Assembly (NCBI RefSeq): GCF_904849725.1
Contig: NC_058523.1
Coordinates: forward strand, 164,840,689 to 164,904,688
Length of the DNA: 64,000 nt
DNA from: Hordeum vulgare subsp. vulgare
Taxonomy: Eukaryota > Streptophyta > Magnoliopsida > Poales > Poaceae
Direction: 5' to 3'
Shown here: positions 11,329-22,457 of the stretch, piece by piece
Layout: every line of letters starts with the position of its first letter
How positions within the stretch are numbered: the stretch's first letter is position 1
Program-made: the position numbers and the translations under genes
The notes under the pieces: generated by a model
Database searches by the model: none
What the model saw: only the letters and a program-made list of their open reading frames with translations
Told to the model about the DNA's origin: nothing

Positions 11329-12082
11329 ATGGAATGATGACGAAATTCATAACAACTGTAGATGCACAACTATGGCAATTCGAGACCTTTTCTTTTGCCT
11401 GCATGGCACAAACTATATGAGTCACCAGTCGCTCTTTCCACTTCAATTGTACTATTTAATTTTACCAAATGTTAGCTAATGCAATCAACATTCCGGATAC
11501 TTCTGTTCTATTTTTTACTTACTTTTCTAGATTTGTTACGTTTTGTGAATGCAAAGCATATATTTATCAAAATCTTTCAAATTGATGAGTAAGGGCCTTT
11601 TTTTATCCAAGAACTTTCGTAATTGCAGTTCATATGATTTTTTTCCCATGAAGGCCCTTTGCATCAAAGCAGAGTGAACATCTTTCTTATCAATTGGTTT
11701 TTTACACCTCAATTTCAAATTATTCCTAGCTAGCAAAAGGTTAGACCTCATGAATTTGTTCCTATTGGTGTCTTGCATGCACTTTCCCCCTCTTAACATT
11801 GCTAGAAAGCTCATGTATAACATCCGAAGTTGAGTAACATGTCTGCAAGTTCGTTTGAATTGGGAAGTGAGGATGTTTCACTCTTACATTTTACTGTTGG
11901 ACTGTGCTAACATTCAGTCGATTGGACGTTAAGAACAGATCTGCACACCTTGACTAATCACTACTTCCAAACTAATCATTTGTCTAATTTCATTTTTTCT
12001 AATTTTAACCCCTTGACTAATTGCGTTTATGGGGGAGGAAGATCATGGAGTCCGCATTTATTGTGATTCATGCATGCATGCA
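11329..12082. other. 3' flank of the bS21 gene, no feature recognised
   Basis: AT-rich DNA that must include the bS21 3' UTR. A 95-codon frame on the minus strand (11536-11823) is basic and low in complexity with no family resemblance; I treat it as chance. Confidence 0.4.
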
Positions 12083-13666
12083 CATTAATAGACAAAATAG
12101 AGGATGTCTGTAAAAGATTCTTATTATCTGAAAACTTCAAAATACTTTATAGCTTAAACCATTGTTTCGGTTAAAAAATTGTTTTCACATAAAAGATCTA
12201 TCATGATGAGACGTTCAAAACTAGATCTCATGTTGGCATGTTTCGACGACTTTTCTAGGCAAAATGTTACCATGTGTGTGCTATCCAAGTTATCATGCGA
12301 GTTGAGATAAGTTAACATAATCTGCCGGAGCATAAAAATGATTCCTTCAACATTCTTTTTTGCATGCACATGCATGCATGCGCTAGAGGGGGAAAACTGA
12401 TGGTCGGTGATGCATATATTACCATACTATTTGTATTGAAGTAATCTGGGTGTGTTTCAACAACTTTTTATTCGGGTCTAAATTTACCGCGTTGTTTGTA
12501 CCTAAGTTATCGGGTTTGCGACGTGTGAGTTACCATGTTTTTCTCGCAAAAGTTACCAGGGGGTTGTAGGGTTATATTTCAATAACAACCCTCCCTCACC
12601 CATCACCATCGTCGCGAAAGTTACCAGAACTGGGGTAGATAAGTTATCAAGTTTGCGATGTGTGAGTTATCATGCTATTTAAATAGTTGCTGCGGTATAT
12701 TTCACCAACAGCCCCCCCCCCCCCACTCCTTAGCACTGTTGGCAAAGTTATCAGGTCCCGCGATGTGTGAGTAGTCATGCTATTCACACAAAAAGATACG
12801 ACTGCGGTACATTATTTATTAGGTCTACGATGTGTGAGTTACCGTGCCATTCACATAATTGTTATCGGGAGTATATTTGCATAAGTTATCGGGTCTCCGA
12901 TGTGCGAGTTACCATGCTATTCACATAAAATTTATCGGGGATACTTGATCACCAACACCCTCCCCCCCCTCCTGCCATCACACACACCAAAGTTATCAGG
13001 ACCGAGGTACGTAAATTATCAGGTCTCTGATGTATGAGTTATCAGGGTGCTTATATGTAATTTATTAGGTCCGCGATGTGTTAATGACCATGTTATTCAC
13101 ACAACATTATTGGAGGATGTTTCAACAACAAAAATCAGGTCAAAATAATCATGATGTTTTGTACGTGGGTTATCAACTATGTTGTGCATGTATATGTATG
13201 TACGTGGTTATCAACAATAGATCTTGTTTCCAAGATCTTGCCGTGATGATTTTTTTTTTGTGAAAACATATTTTTAATTAGAGCGATGGTTTGAGCTAAA
13301 TATAAATTTTATTTTATTTTCAAATTGAAAAATATAGGATGTCATCAATTTATTCCTCTAAGGCACGCATACATGTGCATACGAAAAAAGGTTGGAGGAA
13401 CAATTTTTCGTGTCTCTTTAACTTCGGGGCAACTACGATGATAACTTATGTAGTACATATGTGATAATTTAGGTATGTGAGACGTAATTTTTGACGAGAA
13501 AAAAGTGATCGGAACATATCAACATGGGATCTAGTTTTAAAGGTCTCGTCGAGACGATTTTTTATGTGGAAATGGATTTTGAATCAGAGCAACGGTTTTA
13601 GCTACAAAATATTTTGAAGTTATATTTTTGTTGAAATATTTGATGACATCAGTTTTTTTCTTTATA
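12083..13666. mobile_element. Mutator-like element with long degenerate terminal inverted repeats
   Basis: The left arm (about 12083-12290) and right arm (about 13490-13666) are inverted copies: AACTAGATCT at the left pairs with AGATCTAGTT-like sequence at the right, with matching CATGTTGG/CCAACATG-type and TTTTATGTG blocks in the same order and spacing. Both ends abut GCATGCATGCA (12072-12082 and 13669-13678 approximately), which could be a 9-11 bp target duplication, as expected for Mutator-like elements. No transposase is present. The edges are approximate because the arms are diverged. Confidence 0.55.
12500..13110. repeat. Degenerate repeats with core GATGTGTGAGTTA
   Basis: About seven imperfect copies of a 40-bp core lie at roughly 12505, 12640, 12748, 12820, 12883, 13015 and 13060. 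Each has a TTATC(A/G)GGT block, then GATGTGTGAGTTA or a variant, then CATGCTATTCACA. Several are followed by C-runs (12712-12724, 12961-12972). Spacing varies from 45 to 135 bp. The array is the interior of the inverted-repeat element. Confidence 0.75.
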
Positions 13667-13911
13667 TGCATGCATGCAAACTTAACATCAATTAGCAATC
13701 TACTTTTTCATCTACTACGAAAACATTCCATGCAATCCTTGTCATTGGATTGGAAATGAACGTCATCGGACTAATGTGGATCTATCGCTATATACCGAAA
13801 GTATGAAAAATAGCAATCTTCTTTACTATTCTTTTGATCCAAAGCATTGAATTTGTGGTTCATTCAATTCATCCAAAAGTCAGAGCTAATGAAAAAAGAC
13901 GTGCATTCAAC

Positions 13912-13963
13912 ACTCCTTTATCATGTCTAAACTTGAATGCACTCCTTTATCATGTCTAAACTT
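13912..13963. repeat. Short direct duplication, 29-bp period
   Basis: A 23-bp stretch beginning ACTCCTTTATCATG occurs at 13912-13934 and again at 13941-13963 without change. Confidence 0.85.
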
Positions 13964-14137
13964 TTATAATCCTTAGACGTGGGATCGATATTGACCAAAT
14001 CCTTTTTCAATACTACCTCGATAGGCTCTTGAACTCGACACGCCACTTGTAATTCATTAATGTTTTTGAATTAATGGTGAGATGCCGATAATATATTTCA
14101 ACAACAAAAAGAATATGCAACCCGTGAATCCTCAAAA

Positions 14138-14377
14138 GTGAAGACTGTAGCAGTTCTGCACGGTCTTCCCGCAAAGGCTGGTTCCTGCCCGTGCAAGTAT
14201 TTGGGGCTGCCCTTGACTTTGGATATGCAAACATTTACTGAAAAAGGGCCTCCAGGTTTTAAGGGTCGGAGAGGTAACTTGTTCACTAGCGGTGGCAGAG
14301 TTGCTCTCGGCCAAATATGTATTCTCTATCGTTCGGGTATGATCGCACCTATAAATCAACTGGTTGATTTTAATTAA
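14138..14377 (+). pseudogene. LINE ORF2 relic
   Basis: The plus-strand frame contains PCKYLGLPLTL followed by a GRRGNLFTSGGRVAL stretch. In plant L1-type LINEs, the motif KYLGLPL followed by KI-W and GRxxLVxSVLS marks the segment just after the reverse transcriptase. Only about 60 codons are left, with no RT core. It is a short, broken fragment. Confidence 0.5.
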
Positions 14378-14692
14378 AAATCAGGTGGTTTGACAGCCGT
14401 TCAATTGAACAGCTGACCGATGTGGGATAAGGCCCCTCCCAACATCTCTATCGGCCTGTCCCTCACATTTCTTAGCAGCTAACATTGTCTTGCACCAACC
14501 ACCGCAGCAGAGCTGAAGTCCCGAGAGTCACAACTGCTTTCGACGTCGCTGTACGCTGCACGACAGCTCTCGCCGCCGGTGAGATCCGCCGGTTGTAGCA
14601 CTACCCGTTGCACGGCAGCTCCATCGCGTTGGCGATGAGAAAGGTCGCAGCACCACGAACATTGCACTGCAGCTCTCGCCGCCGATGAGGTC
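14378..14692. other. GC-rich unassigned DNA left of the hAT element
   Basis: Contains repeated CAGCTC and GCCGCCG segments that continue at 15355 beyond the hAT insertion (for example CACTGCAGCTC on both sides), so 14378-14692 and 15355-15740 were one unit. An ATCAAC(T/C)GGTTGATTT-like pair at about 14354 and, inverted, at about 15723 may be the ends of a Mutator-like element. No protein recognised. Confidence 0.4.
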
Positions 14693-14700
14693 CGTCGGTC

Positions 14701-15346
14701 TAGGGATGAAAACAAAACGGATACAAACGAAACTGAGTGCTATCACATTTGTTTTCATATTGTTTTGCAGAAGTGGAAATGAATACAAAAACACCAAAAT
14801 GAATACGAAAACAAATACTACCGAAAACACACACAAAGCGAATACAGAACGGATACAGAAACAGAAGTGGGCATTGACCGAAACTTTAAAACCCCTTAAA
14901 TAATAGAGTAATACACACAACAAAAAAATTAATGAATTACTAACATGGCTACAAAATAATTTGATTATTTTAGCAACATATCCTTGTATTGTATTAGTAC
15001 ATGACAATTGTGTATAGGGTCTAGCTGTTACATATATGGTAGTATAAGTTGGGTCTCAAATGATCCATTATGCTCATTGTGTCATTGTGTGTTATTTGGT
15101 GTTTGAGCTACAAGGCAGCCATAGGCCTATAGTAAAAATGGGAAATTCCATATCTACGGAAATGGAAAGTTTCATTTCCACATATGTTCCAACGGAAAAC
15201 ACTATTCTGTTTTTGTTTCTGTTTTCGCATTAAAAATTCCATTTCCATTTCCGTTTTGCAAATTTCCATTTCTGCTTTCATATTTTCTCTCTGTTTTCAT
15301 TTTTCCTCTGGAAAACCGAAAAATTTCCACTCCATTTTCATCCCTA
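14701..15346. mobile_element. hAT-type non-autonomous transposon with perfect 8-bp duplication
   Basis: The ends TAGGGATGAAAA and TTTTCATCCCTA are perfect 12-bp inverted repeats, and CGTCGGTC occurs directly on both sides (14693-14700 and 15347-15354). An 8-bp duplication with such ends is diagnostic of hAT elements. The 646-bp interior is rich in GAAAAC/GTTTTC-type oligomers and carries no transposase. Confidence 0.93.
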
Positions 15347-15354
15347 CGTCGGTC

Positions 15355-16628
15355 GCAGCATGACGTGTTGCACTGCAGCTCCGCCGCTTCGATTATGCTT
15401 CATTGCAACCCCCATGGCCACCGATGAAGCTCCATTGCAGCACTGGTGGCCCTCTGGCGGAGCTCCACTGCAACATTGGACGGCCTCAACGGAGCTTCAT
15501 TGCGACATCGACGCCCCACGACAAATTTACATCAATGGCGACGGGTGCAGCGATGCAGCTGGCGGCCATGGCGGAAGCTTCGTCGGTGAAGGGGATGAGG
15601 TGCGGGTTTGAGAAAGAGCGAGGTCGTGCGGCTGTTGAAGGGATAAGGTGGGAGGAGATAGAGCGATACGTGGGGCCATAGGGGGATGCGTGGTTGGCTC
15701 ACGGGGCGGTTTACACGACTGGGAAATCAACCGATTGAGTTTATTCGTTTTCCTTCACGTATACCACATGATGATCCCCCCCTTCCCTAAGTGGTCCAGC
15801 GCAGGCGTCCATAGCCGGGTCAGGCCCGGGCGACGATGACCCCTCGCTTGATCCGAGGGGTGCTCCTAGGCGGCGGTTGTCCGCCGCGGCAGCAGGGTGA
15901 CTTGACACGTGAGGGAGGGATCTGCAACGCGGCGGTGCTGTCGTTGGCGATGGGGATGCGCAACGGCGCCCGCTTAGCCCAGCTTGGGTCTGCGCAGGCC
16001 GACGGCGGGGTGCATCGACGTCGTGGCTCCCTGGAGGTGAAGGCATTGCGTAGGGATGGTGGGTGGCGACAGCGCTGGCGTAGGTATGCCGCATGGTGGC
16101 AGCGGCTTTGCGGACCCGATATGGGTTCGACCGAGGCCTGGTATGTCCCGCTCCAGCGTCCGGCCGGCTACTATGATGGTGTTGGAGGTATTGGCCTCCC
16201 GCGCGATAGTGGACATGCCCGCTCTCCACCCACGGGTCTTGTGTTGCCGCCCCCGCTTCCTGGCGCTTCCTCTCTCTGTCCTCTTTGCCTCACGACGGTG
16301 ATCTCATTGAGATGACATGGGTGGCTACAAGATCATGGTGACCCTTGCTGGTGGGTGGCAAGCTGGTTGGTTCGCTTCGGGTTGGTGATGTAGTGGTGGT
16401 TTGGGTGCGTGAGAAATCCCCGTCTGTTCATCTGGCACCGACGTGGTTATGCGTGTGGATGCCACCGTTCCTTCCCGAAGGGTGGCGGGGGGTACCCATC
16501 CCCACTTCCCTCCACATGCCCGTGAAAACCCAAGGACATGTCCGAGAAACAACGTCGTCGTCGCATTTCTTCTTGAAGGTGATGTTTGCTACGCGGCGTT
16601 TCGGAGTCTGGAAATGTGGTGGGACGAC
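15355..16628. other. GC-rich unassigned DNA
   Basis: High-GC sequence with long overlapping frames on both strands (15741-16229 minus; 15836-16315 plus) that show no known motif, so I do not call genes. The part 16330-16628 continues at 50225 on the far side of Gypsy B and reads like a transcribed TE tail, perhaps the 3' part of a non-LTR element; this is a guess. Confidence 0.4.
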
Positions 16629-17612
16629 TGATAGGTACAAACCCGTTGAAGGATTCACGCCCGAGGGTGGCCCGATCTTCACGGCGTAGGATCCAATCGG
16701 GGAGGGTAGCTAGCTGCAAGCAGCGGGGATAACTAGCTTTATACCTGCAAAGGTTGGATGTGACCCATACGTTGGGGATGGCTGACCGAAGCTACAAGAA
16801 CTCCAACTCGCTGTCCGAGCAATCGCAGAACCACAAACCGGGACTAACCCACACAAAACGGCCGGAACCGTATAGCACGAGGTAGGGGAACCAGAGGCTC
16901 CTTCCGCGAATCCGAATGAGCTCACAAGAGCAAAGGTAGCAAGATCTCTCGGATCTCAAGCAGTCTTGGTTGCAAAGCTCATAGCTGTTTTTGGTTTGAC
17001 AAAAGGTACCTAACAAGATGGGGGAGATGGTGTTTTATAGCAGAGACAACCCTCCTTAGCTAGGTGTGAAAAGGGTTCAAAATGGTGCAGAATTCGTATG
17101 CCTCCCTTGGGTGAAGAGTAGTCAACTTGGTGAGTTATTGGAGAGCTCCTCGAAAATTCGTGAAGCATTTATCAGCCTGGACACCTTTCACAAAAAATTG
17201 AATATCGTGAACTACACAACTTCAAATGATGTGAGGTTTTTTTTGGGTTGGAAAGTAAACTTCAAGGAGCTTCTGTTGGTATATCCCAAAGGCCCCGTCT
17301 CTGTTCCATATTGGTGGGGTACAGACAAAGATCATAGGCAAAAAATCTACAGAAAACAGATTCGCTTGAAACTTCTTTTCTTCAATTTTATTTCTTCAAC
17401 TTGTTTCTTCATGAGATCATATGTTGTTGGATTCCTTCATTATGTACCTAAGTTCAACGAACAACAATGGAGATGGAGGAACAACCATTTCATTAAGTTC
17501 ATAAGATAAACTTAAGTTAGCGTTCACCTGGTCACATATAAGTTTGGCACGACTTCTTGTTATAGGTCCATCGATGGTTGTCGTAGTGTTCTTCGTTGGG
17601 ATGTCCAAGTCA
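16629..17612 (-). repeat. 3' LTR of Gypsy B
   Basis: Minus-strand start TGACTTGGACATCCC, end TACCTATCA. Matches the copy at 49285-50224 over its length, and lies directly after a polypurine tract. Near its beginning it also encodes what looks like the tail of the polyprotein. Confidence 0.85.
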
Positions 17613-17623
17613 TCCCCCCTCTT
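17613..17623 (-). other. Polypurine tract of Gypsy B
   Basis: Minus strand AAGAGGGGGGA immediately before the LTR start TG. This is where plus-strand DNA synthesis would be primed. Confidence 0.8.
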
Positions 17624-19304
17624 GAAAAGGAGTTGTCCTCGACTGTGATGGTCGAAAGTATGGGGAGAGGTTGGACACATTGAAAGTTGTACTAACGCCA
17701 TAATCCATTGGAAGATCAATCTTGTAGGCATTGTCATTTATCTTCGCAAGAACCTTGAAAGGGCCAGCTCCATGAGGCTGCAACTTGCATTTACGCTGAT
17801 CCGGGAAACGGTCCTTCCTTAGGTGTATCCACACCAAGTCACCTTCTTCAAACAACATTTTCTTTCTTCCTTTGTTTGCTCTCTTTGCATACTGCTGGGT
17901 CATCTTCTCCATGTTTTCTTTGGTCTTCTCATGAATTTTCTTCACAAATTCAGCAAGCTTACTTGCATCAAGATTGGTTCATTCCTGCAACGGCAAAGGA
18001 AAAAGGTCTATGGGAGTAGCAGGTTTGAAACCATAAACAACTTGAAAAGGCTAAAATTTAATGGTCGAATGTACTGCCCTATTGTACGCAAACTCCACGT
18101 GGGGGAGACATTCTTCCCACATCTTCAGATGCTTCTTCAAAACTGCTCTCAGCATCATGGATAGTGTGCGGTATGGTGGACGGTTTGGCAAAGGAGCACC
18201 TGGGACCAAATCAATTTGGTGTTCGATGCCTCTTTTTGGTGGCAGCCCCGGTCGTACCTCCTTGGGTAAAACATCTTCATACCCCTGCAAAATTTCAGCA
18301 ACAACACTAGGAGTGGTAGAGGGTAAGTCATTAGTAGAAAGAAAAGTTTCCTTGTACAAAAGTACAAAGAAAACGGAATTGGGTTCTCTCAACTCCGCCA
18401 TGTCCCTTTTCCTAGCCATCATAACTAACCCCTGTTTTTTTTGATGTCTTGGCCAATTAAGTTGTGCGGTTTTATTTGGCTTTGGATTCTCTCGCTCACT
18501 ATGTCGGTGGATCTCACTCAAGTGTTTCTCACTCACTCTCTCTTTCCTTTTCATATCATCCATCAATATTTCTCCGGGAGTCAAATGGAGCAAGGATATG
18601 TGTTCTCCCTTGTATTGGAACGAGAGACGATTACCACGGTTGCTGATTTGCACATCATGATCAAACAACCAAGGTCTTCCCAGCAACAATTGACATGCTT
18701 TTATTGGCACCACATCACATTTCACTTGATCTTGATACTTCCCAATGGAAAACTGAATGGTGACCATGTTACTTACTCGCAGCGTTCCACAATCATTAAG
18801 CCATTGCATCTTGTAGGGACTTGGGTGTCTTCTTTGTTTCAGTCCCGACCTCTCCATCAAATCTGAACTTGCAATGTTATTGCAGCTTCCATTGTAAACA
18901 ATAATGCTACAAACCTTGTTCTTGATGGTACCACGGGTGTGAAAAATATCATGTCGCCGCCCTTTCTCTTCTCTAGCTACATTAATACTAAGCACACAAC
19001 GGGAAACAAAGCAATCCCCCATATCGGGCTGAATATCACAGGAACGTGTCTCTCCTTCTCCAACTTCATGCTCAGTTTGTGTTCCATCATCTTCATGTTC
19101 ACTCTCAGATTCCCATTCACCTTGTTCATAGATCAATAGCAATTTTTGGTTCGGACACTCAGAAGAGATGTGACCATGCCCTTTGGACTTCCAACACTCA
19201 ATATCTCGGCTACGAGTTGATGGTACAGTTGTCGCATTATTGGTACTTGCAGCAGCAACACCACCACCTTTGTCACCATTGCGAGGAGCCGGTGATGATG
19301 CCAA
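17613..19304 (-). pseudogene. Gypsy pol remnant: zinc knuckle, protease, RT start fused to integrase end
   Basis: One minus-strand frame runs from 19304 downward. In order: a CCHC knuckle ([14 protein letters not shown], ~19190); an acidic linker; an aspartic-protease-like segment with [13 protein letters not shown], where the usual DSGSxxN has become YNGSCNN, so the catalytic Asp is lost; the strand [13 protein letters not shown]; then the entry to [26 protein letters not shown], at about 18200. Right after this the frame jumps to [22 protein letters not shown], which belongs to the late integrase core, so RT, RNase H and most of integrase are missing. Two stops (near 18050 and 17970) precede the integrase C-terminal domain (17610-17945: GDLVWIHLRKDRFP and GAGPFKVLAKINDNAYKIDLP), typical of plant Gypsy elements. 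Confidence 0.8.
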
Positions 19305-20044
19305 AGATGTTGCTGGTCGCCGGGTGGCAGTAGGAGTTTGCTAAAACTGAGAACCGCCATGAGAGGAACTTGACTGCGACCTATGCCATGGTGTGGTGGT
19401 GAAGTTCAGAGATGAACGTCCATGGCCACTCCGCTGCACCTTCCTCTCCATGCACTTTGCTTGTCCAAACTATCTTGTAGAGTGTTATAAGGAAACATCT
19501 TCACAAAATCAGAAATATCATTGTTGAGACCATGCAAAAATCTTGCCATCTTTGACTCTTCACCTTCATGAACACGAGCACGAACCAACAACGATTCCAT
19601 CTCTTTATAATAGTCATCCACCGTGCGAGTACCTTGGGTGAGGCGTTGCAATCTGTTTCGGAGATCTCTTTGATATTGTGAAGGAACAAACCGCCTTCTC
19701 ATTGCTTGCTTCATTTCTTCCCATGTAGCAACGTGTTCACGACCCAACACCGGCTGGTTTCTTGTAGTTGGTTCCACCAAGTGAGTGCACAACCTGAAAA
19801 CTCAACACAAGCAAGGTTTACCCTTTCTGGATCAGCAAGATTGTGGATGCGAAAAATATGATCACATTGCTCTTCCCAATCAAATTATGCATACGGATCT
19901 TCCTTTCCCGTGAACTTGGGAACTTGCAACTTTATTCTTGCAATATTATCATGATCATCTCGACCACGACGGTCATGACGACGACCATCATCACCATATG
20001 CAGCAACACATCGATACGGAATACGTCATAGTAATCAAACTCAT
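19305..20044 (-). pseudogene. gag: Gypsy gag, C-terminal portion
   Basis: Minus-strand frames include TWEEMKQAMRRRFVPSQYQRD, LRNRLQRLTQGTRTVDDYYKE and ARFLHGLNNDISDFVKM, the standard Gypsy retrotransposon gag domain. Upstream (19850-20000) lies the KFTGKEDPYA-FDWEEQCDHIF segment, with a stop in place of a tryptophan-like position. A frameshift near 19800 and another near 19440 break the frame. Copia A inserted at 20045, separating this from the gag N-terminus at 46533-48643. Confidence 0.8.
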
Positions 20045-21138
20045 TGTTAGAGCATATTTCTCCATATGTGGTTTTGGTAATTGATGACAATCCCTATGGA
20101 CTAATGGGTACCTTAAGTTATATCGAAGGATTTGTCCATAGGCACTTCTTGAAGTCCATCGATTGGTGTCAAGGAGTTTATATGATGACCAAGGTGATAT
20201 TCAAGGTATTATCCAAAGATTGGTCATAAAGACACAAAGTTGATCAAGACTAAGCAAAGAGTAAATCAAGATGATCAACACACAAAGTGTACAAGATGTA
20301 CCGAGAGGGATCAAGTGATCTCATGGTATGGTAAGCATTGTCCATAACGCTTTTGTGTATTAACCCATGGTCCTTGTGAGAGTTCTATGCGGGGTTAGGT
20401 GTGTCTTCATGGGTTTGTGTCAAAAGGAAGATCTCATTCAACCGATGAAGGATGACATCAAGTGGTGATCCTCATCAAGATTGCGGTGTGCAAGTTCAAG
20501 TGGAGCATCACGAAGATATCATGCTTGAAGCTTGCCGTTCATTGTGGTGGCAATGGACTTGTGAAGATGTGCTGAAGAGTGGCTCACCCATAGTGAGTAT
20601 GGGGGAGCAATCAACTAGTCTTCGTCAAACCAAGGCAATCAAGAAAATGGTCCATCTTGACGAACCCAAGATCATCACTATCTTTCTAAAGAGGACTAGG
20701 TGCACGGTATAGGTTTGCCCTTCATAGGTTTTCTATTTTAGGATAGATTGTCGTACTGTCAAGGGGGGCTCTCAAGTGAGTAGCTTGATCGTATCGTTCG
20801 TTAAGAGCTCAAACCATTTGCATCCTTGCATCATATTTCTTGGTTCATGTTTGGTGTTTCTCTTTGTGAGTTTCACAGCTTATGGTCATCTTCATGACAA
20901 GCTCGAGTTCATCGAAAACGGAGTCCATATGCATCTTCTATGATGTTTTCATGTTGGAAGTTTTTGCCGGTTCTTCATTCATAGAGGTCTCACTTCTCTA
21001 TATCATTGACATTTTCTAACTGCATGTTCTTAAGATTTTATGTCGTTGTTTGATAGCTCTTGTCGTTGTGAATTCAACAAGCTTGAGTTTTCTCGATACG
21101 GAGTTTGTATGCGAAAGTAAGAGCAGTTTCAGTATCCA

Positions 21139-21298
21139 GCGGTAGTACCGCTCCTCATGCCAGCGGTAGTACCGCCCCCGGCGCGGTAGTAATTTTTGAC
21201 TATCGCTCCCGGGCGGTAGTACCGCTCCCTCGGGGGTTCTGGGAGCGGTAGTACCACTCCGGGTAGCGGTAGTACCGCTCCGGGTAGTGGTAGTACCG
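21139..21298. repeat. Cluster of GCGGTAGTACCGC palindromes in the 5' LTR
   Basis: Exact 13-bp copies at 21139, 21163, 21213 and 21266, with degenerate ones near 21245 and 21284. The cluster ends about 50 bp upstream of the TATA box. Confidence 0.9.
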
Positions 21299-21346
21299 CT
21301 CGAGTCAGGCTGTGAGTGGGGGTAACAGTTGGATTCGTTCCCCCAC

Positions 21347-21356
21347 TATATAAAGG
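21347..21356 (+). promoter_or_regulatory. TATA box in the LTR of Copia A
   Basis: TATATAAAGG in the middle of the LTR, in the correct orientation for element transcription; the 3' LTR has TGTATAAAGA at the same place (about 38009). Confidence 0.6.
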
Positions 21357-22403
21357 AGGTCTTCTTCCCCATTGGACCTTATCTATCCGTTGAGCTCGTG
21401 TTCTTCCCCCATTGTTGACCTTCTTAGAGCTTGCTAACTCTCAATTCCTCCAATGATTCCTTTCTAGTTCTTGAGGGAAAAGAGAGAGGAGATCTAGATC
21501 CACATCTCCACCAAACACTTTCTCCTTTATGTGAGGGGAACCCCTTGGATCTTGACCTTGGAGTTCTTTGTGAGCTCCTTGTTCTTCCTCTCATATTTCT
21601 CCATAGCTTTCGTTGTTGTGGAGGGATCTGAGTGTGAGGAACTTGACCACTTCGTGTGTGCTTGCCATTGCATTAGTTGCATCGGTTTGAGTTATCCATA
21701 GTGATATGTGGAAGTGAGAAGTTGAGAAGCTTATTACCCTTGGGTACTTGGTACCCCTAGAAGCTTGGTGGTGCCTCGGAGCTCAATCATTGTGGTGTAA
21801 AGCTCCGGGCAAGCATCGGGGTCTCCAATTAAGTTGTGGAGAATGCCCCGAGCATTTGTGGTCACCTCGATATCATATGCCATTGTGGTGAAGCTTCGGG
21901 TTGTTGTTGGGAGCCTCCAATTAAGTTGTGGAGATTTCCCCAACCTTGTTCGTACGGGTTCGGTGACCGCCCTCAAGGTTCCATTAGTGGATTCACGGCA
22001 TCTTGCATTGTGCGAGGGCGTGAGGAGATTACGGTGGCCTTAGTGGCTTCTTGGGGAGCATTGTGCCTCCACACCACTCCAACGAAGATTAACATCCGCA
22101 AGGGTGTGAACTTCGGGATACATCGCCGTCTCTGCGTGCCTCGGTTATCTCTTACCCGAACCCTTTACTTATGCACTTTATTTTGTGATAGCCATAATGT
22201 TTCTTGTCATATATCTTGCTATCACTTAGTTGTTTATCTTGCTTAGCTTAAGTTGTTGGTGCACGTAGGTGAGACTAGCCATTTTAGGTTTTGTGCTTGA
22301 CAAATTAAACGTTAGTTTTATTCCGCATTTGTTCAAGCCTAAACCATAATTATTTTAAAGTGACTATGCACCCCCCCTCTAGGCGACGTCAATGTCCTTT
22401 CAA

Positions 22404-22416
22404 TTGGTATCAGAGC
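22404..22416 (+). other. Primer binding site of Copia A
   Basis: TTGGTATCAGAGC follows the LTR after one base; complementary to initiator tRNA-Met. Confidence 0.85.
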
Positions 22417-22457
22417 GAGGTCTCTCTTTATTAGGCTTAACCACCTAGAGAGTAAGG

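Larger units (their letters stand above)
20045..22402 (+). repeat. 5' LTR of Copia A
   Basis: Starts TGTTAGAGC and ends GTCCTTTCA directly before ATTGGTATCAGAGC; 2358 bp. It carries a GCGGTAGTACCGC palindrome cluster and, after it, a TATATAAAGG box at 21347-21356, the probable promoter. Confidence 0.88.

Noticed and set aside
11536..11823. 95-codon minus-strand frame downstream of the bS21 gene
   Set aside because: AT-rich, Lys/Leu-rich chance frame with no start context or homologous motif.
12712..12724. C-run that could suggest an assembly fault
   Set aside because: Similar C-runs occur in sister repeat units (12961-12972), so it is likely genuine low complexity.
15741..16315. Overlapping frames of about 160 codons on both strands
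   Set aside because: High GC lengthens chance frames; no motif or splice context supports either.
21139..21298. CRISPR-like short palindromic repeats
   Set aside because: Plant LTR context, uneven spacing and repeated rather than unique spacers.
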